A DNA stretch of 23,693 bases from a virus. Each line of letters begins with the position of its first letter. The stretch's first letter is position 1. A model generated the notes under the pieces. The model searched no databases and had not been told where the DNA came from. It was given only the letters and a program-made list of their open reading frames with translations. The translations under genes were made by a program, and so were the position numbers. The DNA lies in IMG/VR virus record IMGVR_UViG_3300030450_002234, positions 1 through 23,693 of that record; one strand, written 5' to 3'. Positions 6,424 to 12,094 of this stretch are shown here, one piece after another.

Positions 6424-7019
6424 TTGTTCTCCTTAAAAAATGCTTTTGCAAATCCCTGTGGTGTCATTGACCTTCTCTCTAATCTTGTATATTTACCATA
6501 GTATTCAGGGTGTATTTCTTTACTTTTCATTCTGTCAAATTTAGGCATATCACATTCTATTGGGTTTTTTGTAGGAAAATTAAACCAACCCCATAGACAA
6601 GTTAATTTTTTATAATTATCACCAAAATCATAGGGATTAAATTCATAACAAGGTTTACCCAAAAATCTTTTGAGCAATCCTTTTGGATTCTCTAATGCCC
6701 AAAATTTCAAAGAAGTAGTTTTGGCATAAGGACTAATTAATTCATATTGTGCTTCTGCTATTATTCTCAAACAATGATTAACTATCTCATACGCACTTTT
6801 TAGATCTCTTGGTTTCCCTGTTGTTTTAGCAAAACTAAATTGATCACAAGGTGGTGCTGCCAAGATACCATAAACATTTTTAGGGGGAGTGTAATCTCTA
6901 ACATCATTTTCAGGTAGCGTAATCAATCTAACATCATACCCTGCTTCTTTATATGGCTTACTCCAAGACCCTGTACCACCACATAAATCTAATATAATCT
7001 TATCTTTGTTTGGTTTCAT
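6420..7019 (-). CDS. Small C5-cytosine DNA methyltransferase (copy 1)
   Basis: This 199-aa protein has Motif I IILDLCGGTGSWS (D11 onward), the catalytic PPC loop AAPPCDQFSFA with C58, and WALENPKGLL with ENP at 110-112. NPYDFGDNYKKLTCLWGWF follows, the FGD..KKTCLW signature of phage Dcm-type cytosine methylases. Like its neighbour at 5283-5894 it is about 200 aa and lacks an evident large recognition domain. The two share only the core motifs, so they are distant relatives, perhaps with different target sites. Its ATG overlaps the TGA of the nuclease-like gene upstream. It adds a methyl group to cytosine C5 in DNA. Possible roles are restriction evasion or making 5mC for further oxidation. 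Confidence 0.85.
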   Translation of the reverse strand: MKPNKDKIILDLCGGTGSWSKPYKEAGYDVRLITLPENDVRDYTPPKNVYGILAAPPCDQFSFAKTTGKPRDLKSAYEIVNHCLRIIAEAQYELISPYAKTTSLKFWALENPKGLLKRFLGKPCYEFNPYDFGDNYKKLTCLWGWFNFPTKNPIECDMPKFDRMKSKEIHPEYYGKYTRLERRSMTPQGFAKAFFKENK

Positions 7020-7573
7020 TTGTTATCCCATCTGCTTATCATCTGCATTTTCATATCTACTACACTATTAACAAAATTTAAATATTGATTATCTATTTCA
7101 TACCAATCTGCATCTAATGGTTCACCTTTACCCTTGCCTTGCTGCATAATCATACCTTTTGGATTTAATTTTCTATGTTTTATCGCATCTTCTTTTTTAA
7201 TCCAACCACAAACTGTTAATTCTTTTTTATTGGTATTTATACTACAAAATATATATCCATCAACATCATAATCCATCTGGGATTTTAATAGATTGTTAGT
7301 ATAATAATCTTTGACATCAGTTGTTCTTGACATTGTTTTGACATCATATCTTTTACCATTATGTTTTAAATCAACACCACCATCACAACCTGAACTACCA
7401 TCAATATACTTTAATCCAAACATATCCTTAATTACACATTCACCCATAATACCAATATATTGTTGGCTTTTATTTCCATTGTCTTTGGATCTATTCCCAA
7501 AATTATGATTATCAATTTGCTTTTTACAATGTGCTATTATCTCTGGTTTAATTTTAACATTTAATCTTTTCAT
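7016..7573 (-). CDS. PD-(D/E)XK nuclease-like protein
   Basis: This 185-aa protein carries a restriction-endonuclease-like core: YIGIMGECVIKDMFG with E45, then CDGGVDLKHNGKRYDVKTM with D68 and the D-V-K triad (D77, K79). CSINTNKKELTVCGWIKKEDA gives the following strand and helix. The spacing D-x8-DxK is normal for the superfamily. In many phages proteins of this kind act as small endonucleases or as exonucleases in recombination. It lies between the replication gene and a cytosine methyltransferase and overlaps the latter. A restriction-modification pair is possible but not indicated by more than adjacency. A ribosome site AAAGGAT precedes the ATG. Confidence 0.7.
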   Translation of the reverse strand: MKRLNVKIKPEIIAHCKKQIDNHNFGNRSKDNGNKSQQYIGIMGECVIKDMFGLKYIDGSSGCDGGVDLKHNGKRYDVKTMSRTTDVKDYYTNNLLKSQMDYDVDGYIFCSINTNKKELTVCGWIKKEDAIKHRKLNPKGMIMQQGKGKGEPLDADWYEIDNQYLNFVNSVVDMKMQMISRWDNK

Positions 7574-7600
7574 TATTTTTTATCCTTTTATTTTTAGTTT

Positions 7601-8344
7601 TTATGCTTTTTTGCCTATGCCTTTAATATAATCCATAGTCATCTTTCGTTGATCATCAGGTCTATATGCATTTTCACTTGCTTTTTTTAGATATTCATCT
7701 TGTTCTTTATTTATTAAATCTTGTTTATGTTCTTTATAATACCCATCATAATCATTCTTTGACCAAGTGTTTAATCTCTTATCAATATCAAATGTTTTTT
7801 CCATCTGATATTTCATTTTTTTACCACTACTATTTTTTTCTGTCCAATAATCAACAAATGCTTTCAACATATTATAACCATACTTTTCTAAATATTCTTT
7901 ATTAGTTATTATATTATTTACATTATTATCATTATTTACATTATTGTTTGTATTTGTTCGCAGTTTGTTCGCAGTTTGTTTGTGATTTGTTTGTGGTTTG
8001 TTTGATATTTGTTTATCTTGGTAAGTATCATAATTACATATAGTTATCTGTGTTGATTGCGTGTTGGTTTCGAGCAACAACATTTTATCTTTTTGTAAAA
8101 CTTTTAGGAAACTTCTTAACTTGGAATTACCCCACCTGAACTGTTTACATAACTTCTTTTGTGATGTAATCATACTACCTTTTTTAACCTTAACTAATTC
8201 AGATCCAAGCATGAATTTATTATCTTTATGGTTTGCTTTTAGTAATAACCATATCCACGCTTCAAAGTTAGAATATACCCTGCTGCGATTAAGTATTGGG
8301 TTTTCTAATATCTTCCTGTGTAATGAAATCCAACCATCAATCAT
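7601..8344 (-). CDS. Replisome organizer / DnaD-like replication initiator
   Basis: I start this at the ATG at 8344 (247 aa), which forms ATGA with the regulator upstream and has AAGGTGG as ribosome site. A GTG nine bases earlier is less likely. The N-terminal ~100 residues (GWISLHRKILENPILNR, WLLLKANHKDNKFMLG, KKLCKQFRWGNSKLRSFLKV) form the winged-helix domain typical of phage replication proteins. A Gln/Asn/Thr-rich linker follows at about 115-145. The C-terminal domain has YGYNMLKAFVDYWTEK and KTFDIDKRLNTW. Such proteins bind the phage origin and load the host helicase. No phage helicase, primase or polymerase is in this window, so host replication proteins are probably recruited. The low-complexity linker is AAT-repeat-rich at the DNA level. 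Confidence 0.75.
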   Translation of the reverse strand: MIDGWISLHRKILENPILNRSRVYSNFEAWIWLLLKANHKDNKFMLGSELVKVKKGSMITSQKKLCKQFRWGNSKLRSFLKVLQKDKMLLLETNTQSTQITICNYDTYQDKQISNKPQTNHKQTANKLRTNTNNNVNNDNNVNNIITNKEYLEKYGYNMLKAFVDYWTEKNSSGKKMKYQMEKTFDIDKRLNTWSKNDYDGYYKEHKQDLINKEQDEYLKKASENAYRPDDQRKMTMDYIKGIGKKA

Positions 8345-8505
8345 GGTAACCACCTTTTTATTTGTTTTGCTCTTTTATCTGGAATAGGCATTAACCCATT
8401 GCACCATTTAGATACAGCCATTGCTGATATATCTAACTTCCTAGATAACCACCTTTGGCTTCTCTCATGCTTTTTTAATTTTCTAACTAACATTGCTTTA
8501 TGCAT
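8341..8505 (-). CDS. 54-aa Xre/Cro-type HTH regulator
   Basis: I translated this by hand. It starts at the ATG at 8505 with GGAGG nine bases upstream and ends in a TGA that overlaps the next ATG. The protein is almost entirely one helix-turn-helix: LKKHERSQRWLSRKLDISAM, then AVSKWCNGLMPIPDKRAKQI and a short end. The W-L-S-R-K-L..S..AVSKW.NG...IP pattern is that of Cro/C1-type domains. It overlaps the gene upstream by 8 bases and lies directly before the replication gene, so it could regulate that operon. It is shorter than most Cro proteins (60-70 aa), so dimerisation would need the last helix. Confidence 0.75.
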   Translation of the reverse strand: MHKAMLVRKLKKHERSQRWLSRKLDISAMAVSKWCNGLMPIPDKRAKQIKRWLP

Positions 8506-8872
8506 TAAATAATACCTCCACCTCTTTCTTTGATATGTCTATGCCTACAAATTTTGGGAAAATAGTAATCAAATCCTCCGAAGCAGGTTTATCCCTTAAA
8601 AATGTCTGCGTTATTTCATATTGTGATTCTTCATTATTAAATATATCTAAAAAATCATCTTTTACAATTAGCATTTTATTTGATGCTCTTGCATCTTCAC
8701 CACTAAAAACCTCTATTCTGTCAATAAAAGGTCTAATATCTAATTCTCTTTGTGATTCAAATAACTCTAATCCCCAATGTATTTTAGCATTAAAATATAT
8801 AACATGATCAGGATAATGTTTGCCCATCACATCTACTTGTTCATGATTTAATTCTGTAATAAAAGTTTTCAT
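8498..8872 (-). CDS. Conserved-looking hypothetical protein
   Basis: I choose the ATG at 8872 (124 aa) because GGAG lies seven bases upstream, in the GGAGAAACAAATG initiation region shared by neighbours. A TTG twelve bases earlier is part of that ribosome site. The protein is acidic, mixed alpha/beta, with KTFITELNHEQVDVMGKHYP, IYFNAKIHWGLELFESQREL and FPKFVGIDISKKEVEVLFNA. No catalytic motif or membrane segment is visible and I do not recognise it. It sits between the SpoVG-like gene and the Xre regulator, which suggests an accessory role in replication or recombination. Its upstream gap holds a structured element (8890-8963). Confidence 0.7.
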   Translation of the reverse strand: MKTFITELNHEQVDVMGKHYPDHVIYFNAKIHWGLELFESQRELDIRPFIDRIEVFSGEDARASNKMLIVKDDFLDIFNNEESQYEITQTFLRDKPASEDLITIFPKFVGIDISKKEVEVLFNA

Positions 8873-8889
8873 TTGTTTCTCCAATTTAA

Positions 8890-8963
8890 ATGCAGGGAAC
8901 TACTTGGATACTATCTGTACTGAATATAATAGTATGCAATCCTCCGACAATAGAACCCTGCAT
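8890..8963 (-). other. 74-base structured element before an early gene
   Basis: The gap between two early genes holds nested inverted repeats. The outer arms are ATGCAGGG (8890-8897 on plus) and CCCTGCAT (8956-8963), a perfect 8-bp stem. The inner arms are ATACTAT (8908-8914) and ATAGTAT (8929-8935), 7 bp, extendable by GG/CC with a bulge. The element ends 17 bases before the start codon at 8872. It could be a 5'-UTR fold, a processing site or a small RNA. It does not fit a tRNA. Confidence 0.55.
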
Positions 8964-8974
8964 ATCGTTAGCAA

Positions 8975-9301
8975 TTAAAATGGTAGGTCATTCTTTGCTG
9001 CTTCTACCAATTCTTCAATAGGCTTTTCTTCTACCTGTTCACCATCTGATTCAAATGCTTTTATAGCAAGATTATTCAAGATGTTTCTAGTATCTTTATC
9101 AACCCAAATTGTGTCATGATATTCATCATCATTACCTTTTTGACTAGGCATTCCAACAAATTTACCATTAGTACCCTCAACTAATTTGAATCCTTTTATA
9201 GTCATGTCAAAATGTGATGTCATTCCTACAAATTTAATATCAAAGAATGCTACTATTTTTCCCCAACTACCTTTTCTCATATTATCCACTTTATATTCCA
9301 T
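8975..9301 (-). CDS. SpoVG-like nucleic-acid-binding protein with SSB-type tail
   Basis: This 108-aa protein matches the SpoVG fold: GKIVAFFDIKFVGM (14-27), then MTIKGFKLVEGTNGKFVGMP (33-52) with the central K..EG.NG.FV.MPS signature, KGNDDEYHDTIWVDKDTRN, and the closing helix. Known SpoVG proteins bind DNA and RNA. The C-terminus is acidic and ends NDLPF, the kind of tip that single-strand DNA-binding proteins use to recruit partners. It follows the ERF-like annealing gene with a TAA/ATG junction. A single-strand DNA-binding role in recombination is inferred from this combination. Ribosome site AGGAGG is strong. Confidence 0.8.
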   Translation of the reverse strand: MEYKVDNMRKGSWGKIVAFFDIKFVGMTSHFDMTIKGFKLVEGTNGKFVGMPSQKGNDDEYHDTIWVDKDTRNILNNLAIKAFESDGEQVEEKPIEELVEAAKNDLPF

Positions 9302-9302
9302 A

Positions 9303-9854
9303 TTACTTTTCCTCCTGTTTTTCTATTTTTGGATTTTCGAATAATTTTATCGCTGTTTCCATTGTTTTTAATGCTTTATCAGCAGCAATCTTTGAGTTCT
9401 GTGCATCATAAATCAATGCCCACCAATCATTAGTCTTTTTCTTTTTACCCTCAAAACACTTATGTTTTAATAATTCCTGATATTTATTTTTTTGTTGTTC
9501 AGTAACATTATGTGCTTCTTGTTGGTGTATAGCATTTTTAACTTCATCTGCACTTGCAATAGATCCATCAATACCAATATTTAAAAAACCCAATGCTCTA
9601 CCTACTGCACTTGTTTCACAATTCTCTAATGCTGATGTTTTATTGATTTGTGATGATCCTACCATCTCATAAGCATATGCAGTAAATATTCTCATTCTAT
9701 CTGAAATATCTGGACATATCTCTGCTTTGACTATGAATCTATCTGTGAACTCTACTAAATCAGTTCTAATAGATCCATTTGGATATAACTTATGGAACTC
9801 CTGAACTCTCTCATTTACTAGGACATAGTCCTTACCATGTATCTTGATACTCAC
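9303..9854 (-). CDS. ERF-like single-strand annealing protein
   Basis: This 183-aa protein starts with a GTG at 9854 behind AAAAGGAGAAACAAGTG. Core segments are RFIVKAEICPD (39-49), then YEMVGSSQINKTSALENCET (62-81) leading into SAVGRALGFLNIG (82-94), and IASADEVKNA (99-108). The NKTSALENCETSAVGRALG pattern is typical of the ERF-related recombinases of phages. The C-terminal third is lysine-rich and probably a flexible DNA-binding or partner region. The protein would anneal complementary single strands during recombination-dependent replication, with the SpoVG-like protein and RusA. It is first of a run of replication and recombination genes. The family call is by motif; a RecT-like relationship cannot be excluded. 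Confidence 0.8.
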   Translation of the reverse strand: MSIKIHGKDYVLVNERVQEFHKLYPNGSIRTDLVEFTDRFIVKAEICPDISDRMRIFTAYAYEMVGSSQINKTSALENCETSAVGRALGFLNIGIDGSIASADEVKNAIHQQEAHNVTEQQKNKYQELLKHKCFEGKKKKTNDWWALIYDAQNSKIAADKALKTMETAIKLFENPKIEKQEEK

Positions 9855-9954
9855 TTGTTTCTCCTTTTTTTGTTTTGAAAATGTAAACTAAATATAATTG
9901 TTTTAAATTAAATAAAAAATATTTTATATTACAAATAATCTATTTATTAGAATT
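9855..9954. other. Extremely AT-rich intergenic stretch
   Basis: This 100-base gap upstream of the ERF-like gene is almost devoid of G and C. It contains the palindrome AAAATATTTT at 9916-9925 and several A and T runs. It could hold a promoter or a DNA-unwinding element, but no convincing -35/-10 pair, iteron set or terminator is visible. Confidence 0.4.
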
Positions 9955-10009
9955 AACCCCATATCAAGTTGTCATTTGTTTCTCCAAAAACATACCACAT
10001 GATGGGGTT
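9955..10009. repeat. Inverted repeat AACCCCAT/ATGGGGTT around a 3-codon frame
   Basis: Arms AACCCCAT (9955-9962) and ATGGGGTT (10002-10009) form a perfect 8-bp stem with a 39-base loop. On the minus strand the loop holds the initiation region TTGGAGAAACAAATG, followed by ACA ACT TGA, that is a three-codon frame (MTT). On the plus strand a T-rich run follows the second arm. The role is unknown. Confidence 0.5.
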
Positions 10010-10014
10010 TTTTC

Positions 10015-10134
10015 TTATTTATGATGTTTGCAATTTGGTAATCCATGTAATATATTAATCAATTTTAATTTCTTTTTAACCATTACTGTAAATTTTTTAT
10101 TACACTCTCTACAAGTTAATTTTTCTCTTTTCAT
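10015..10134 (-). CDS. 39-aa zinc-finger-like mini-protein
   Basis: I translated this by hand. ATG at 10134 overlaps the TGA of the membrane mini-protein (ATGA) and has AAAGGAG upstream. The protein reads MKREKLTCRECNKKFTVMVK, then a short basic middle, and ends LPNCKHHK. The pair CREC and the terminal C-x-H-H would make one zinc site. It is very basic, so nucleic acid binding is plausible. I do not recognise a family. Function unknown. Confidence 0.6.
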   Translation of the reverse strand: MKREKLTCRECNKKFTVMVKKKLKLINILHGLPNCKHHK

Positions 10135-10235
10135 TTATTCTCCTTTAAATATTCCCTAACCAACTCATACACCACAAATGTGATAAACATGGCTAGAAAC
10201 ACTATAATATGCCCTAATATGCTATCTTCTATCAT
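10131..10235 (-). CDS. 34-aa single-pass membrane mini-protein
   Basis: I translated this by hand. ATG at 10235 follows AGGAG at a good distance. The protein is MIEDSILGHIIVFLAMFITF, then VVYELVREYLKENK. There is one hydrophobic helix of about 18 residues between acidic and basic ends. It overlaps the zinc mini-gene. It may act on the host membrane, but no function can be assigned. Confidence 0.6.
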   Translation of the reverse strand: MIEDSILGHIIVFLAMFITFVVYELVREYLKENK

Positions 10236-10249
10236 TTAGTTCTCCTATT

Positions 10250-10501
10250 TTACCAAGGTAATATTGAACCACAAGACATTAATTCTTCTTGTAGTTTTTC
10301 AAATAAATTTGCATTAAGAATATTTAATTCATATCCTATTATTTTAAATTTATTTTTTTCATATTCTATTATAGGTGCATTTAATTCATATATTTTTTCT
10401 GAAAAAATACCTTGCTCTACAATTTCCCCATCATCAAAAGTACCATTAGCATAAGCATCTAATTCATTAAAATAATCATATTGTTTTTCAGTTAATTGCA
10501 T
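10250..10501 (-). CDS. Acidic hypothetical protein
   Basis: This 83-aa protein has a strong ribosome site (GGAGAAACAAAATG). It begins MQLTEKQYDYFNELDAYANG and is acidic and aromatic throughout, with a helical C-terminal half (NANLFEKLQEELMSCG). No cysteine pair, membrane helix or catalytic motif is visible. Its small size, acidic charge and place near the start of the early block are typical of phage host-takeover proteins. That is inference. I do not recognise the family. Confidence 0.65.
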   Translation of the reverse strand: MQLTEKQYDYFNELDAYANGTFDDGEIVEQGIFSEKIYELNAPIIEYEKNKFKIIGYELNILNANLFEKLQEELMSCGSILPW

Positions 10502-10511
10502 TTTGTTTCTC

Positions 10512-10706
10512 CTATTTATTTAAAATTTCATAATTATATTCTCTTGCAACATAATTAATATGTTTTGAAGTTGTTACACTCCAATATCCTAATTTAGTAA
10601 CTGTTTTTTTAATATGGTTAATTTCAGCCACTTTTGTTCCATAAGAATAAATAAAGAAATTATCAACCTTTAAATTCTGCTTATATTTTTCCATTTGATA
10701 TTGCAT
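10512..10706 (-). CDS. Small hypothetical protein, first of the early block
   Basis: This 64-aa protein has the initiation region AGGAGAAACAAATG. It contains FIYSYGTKVAEINHIKKTVT and GYWSVTTSKHINYVAREYN. That SYGTKVA...WSVTTSKHINYVA pattern recalls a small, widespread phage protein family whose function I do not know. It is probably a beta-hairpin plus helix. It is the first gene after the probable early promoter region, so it may be among the first made. The similarity is from memory and should be searched. Confidence 0.7.
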   Translation of the reverse strand: MQYQMEKYKQNLKVDNFFIYSYGTKVAEINHIKKTVTKLGYWSVTTSKHINYVAREYNYEILNK

Positions 10707-10733
10707 TTGTTTCTCCTAATTAATTGATATATA

Positions 10734-10752
10734 AGTTTACGAATTATAAACT
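10734..10752. promoter_or_regulatory. Dyad overlapping a TATAAT box, candidate early promoter/operator
   Basis: The minus strand reads AGTTTATAATTCGTAAACT, with perfect 6-bp arms AGTTTA and TAAACT around a 7-base centre. TATAAT (10743-10748) lies inside the dyad. It sits upstream of the first early gene (start 10706), with no other gene between. The arrangement is what a repressor-controlled early promoter would look like. The -35 region is poor. Confidence 0.45.
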
Positions 10753-10802
10753 AATAAAAAAAGGATTATTTTATTTTTTTTTAATTTATAGAGGTGGTAG
10801 GC

Positions 10803-10879
10803 AGGGTGGCTCTACTTAATAATAGTGGATAAGGCTAGTATTATGCTAGATGTCGCTATAAAGACATAAAAGCCACCCT
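10803..10879. repeat. 9-bp inverted repeat spanning the end of the late block
   Basis: Arms AGGGTGGCT (10803-10811) and AGCCACCCT (10871-10879) are perfectly complementary. The loop contains a smaller stem, ATGTC (10850-10854) with GACAT (10863-10867). One arm is inside the membrane protein gene, the other just past its stop. It could stabilise or end the late transcript, but no U-run follows on the minus strand, so it is not a standard terminator. Confidence 0.45.
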
Positions 10880-11027
10880 TAATGTAGGAATGTGTCTTTT
10901 CTACGGAAATAAGTCTTTTATTTAAATGGAAACTAAATTCCTCAATGCGTTCTACTTTTTCTTTTATGAACTCACAATCTTTGGAAATTTGTATTAGCAT
11001 ATATTTTAAATCATCATTTTTGGGCAT
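10812..11027 (-). CDS. XhlA-like small membrane protein (holin accessory candidate)
   Basis: This 71-aa protein has a charged amphipathic N-terminal half (KYMLIQISKDCEFIKEKVER), continuing to about residue 45, then one C-terminal membrane helix, GGFYVFIATSSIILALSTII. A coiled coil followed by a single terminal helix is the XhlA layout, a partner of holins in some phages. The ATG overlaps the TAA of the tail gene upstream (TAATG). It ends the late block, which is a usual site for lysis genes. No endolysin is next to it, so the lysis role is tentative; a tail-associated membrane anchor is another option. Confidence 0.65.
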   Translation of the reverse strand: MPKNDDLKYMLIQISKDCEFIKEKVERIEEFSFHLNKRLISVEKTHSYIKGGFYVFIATSSIILALSTIIK

Positions 11028-12094
11028 TAATAACTCTCACGCAACTTTAATCTTAAATTATACAATTCAGGTGCTTTTTGTTTAATGGGAAAATCTTTCT
11101 GATCAAAACGACATATTGCCCATTGGTCAGGATTATAATTTGGATCTGAATCATTTGGTAGGAATATAAATGGTAAATGTGAACCCTGAACCCTGTTTAG
11201 TACTCTTGCAAAAAATGATTGTGATTCTACAATACTTTTATTATCATTATCTATAAATTCAGTTTGATAATAATCCAAAGATTCAATTTCAGGCATTAAA
11301 TCTGATGGAGATAAATAACTAAAATTCATACTCCAATTTCTTCTGCCTAATGTTCTTTGTTTTGTTCTGTCTGGGTGATTTGCAGAGTAATCCGAACCAG
11401 ACAATTCCCAAGCATAATTATTTGCCCAATATGTCCCACCTCTTGTATATGAAGCATTAGATAATGTTGCTCCACCTTTTGTTTTTATATTTTTAACACC
11501 ATCATATTCTCGTTTCATTTCAAGGGATAAATCTGGACTATGTGGTGGATTCCATTTGCTGCACAATGAAACACACCCTAATTTGACTATGTCATTAACA
11601 GCATCAGAAAATCCTCTTATTCTTATTTTAAAAGCATCTGCAACAATGTCGGTATTATATTTTAATTTTACTATTGAGAATCCATTATAATCAGGTCGTG
11701 CAAAAGAACTATTATAATTTATTATTTCTTCTGTTATTATTGGAGAATACCAAATATCATTATCATAAAGATCCCTCATTTCAATCTCAATACTACAATT
11801 TCTTGTCCTAAAATTATGTCCTAAAATAAATAAATATACAAAGCCATTTTCATCTGCAATCCCTGAATAAGTATAATAATCTTCCAATTCTATTGTATAA
11901 CCTATTTGTGATGTACCCCAATTAAAAAAATCAGGAAATCCTTCACTTGCATTAATGGTATGTGTTTTAGTAGGATTTAATAAATGTACATCATTCCAAT
12001 TATGATTTTGATATTTAATTTGACCAATACTTTGAAGATAATCAAAAATTGGTATAAAAAATGCAGGTTTTTTAGTATTACTATATTTAGCCAT
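11027..12094 (-). CDS. Distal tail / baseplate-like structural protein
   Basis: This 355-aa protein begins MAKYSNTKKPAFFIPIFDYL. It is rich in Tyr, Asn, Ser and Trp, has many short beta strands and no membrane segment. Motifs seen include NWGTSQIGYTIELEDYY, RRNWSMNFSYLSPSDL and FARVLNRVQGSHLPFIFLP. The second half resembles the end of distal tail proteins, where a segment of the kind WSMNFSYL..SD..P.....Y is followed by a final strand. It lies after the tail hub and an unknown tail gene, with a TAATG overlap on both sides and AGGAGG for its start. It is likely part of the tail tip. The exact position cannot be fixed from sequence. Confidence 0.65.
   Translation of the reverse strand: MAKYSNTKKPAFFIPIFDYLQSIGQIKYQNHNWNDVHLLNPTKTHTINASEGFPDFFNWGTSQIGYTIELEDYYTYSGIADENGFVYLFILGHNFRTRNCSIEIEMRDLYDNDIWYSPIITEEIINYNSSFARPDYNGFSIVKLKYNTDIVADAFKIRIRGFSDAVNDIVKLGCVSLCSKWNPPHSPDLSLEMKREYDGVKNIKTKGGATLSNASYTRGGTYWANNYAWELSGSDYSANHPDRTKQRTLGRRNWSMNFSYLSPSDLMPEIESLDYYQTEFIDNDNKSIVESQSFFARVLNRVQGSHLPFIFLPNDSDPNYNPDQWAICRFDQKDFPIKQKAPELYNLRLKLRESY

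Noticed and set aside
7016-7573. Restriction-modification pair with the adjacent methyltransferase
   Set aside because: The nuclease-like protein has only a minimal core with no visible recognition domain; adjacency alone is not enough, since such nucleases are common in phage recombination sets.
7780-8000. CRISPR or tandem repeat, because of the repeated AAT/ATT units and TTTGTTTGTG-like units
   Set aside because: They encode the Asn/Thr/Gln-rich linker of the replication protein; units are irregular and there are no spacers.
8890-8963. tRNA gene, because the element is 74 bases with 7-8 paired end bases
   Set aside because: Neither strand has a TTC-type T-loop before the 3' acceptor arm, a proper D arm or a 7-base anticodon loop at the right place.
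9955-10015. Intrinsic terminator on the plus strand (stem followed by T run)
   Set aside because: The loop is 39 bases, the stem only 8 bp, and there is no plus-strand gene to terminate.
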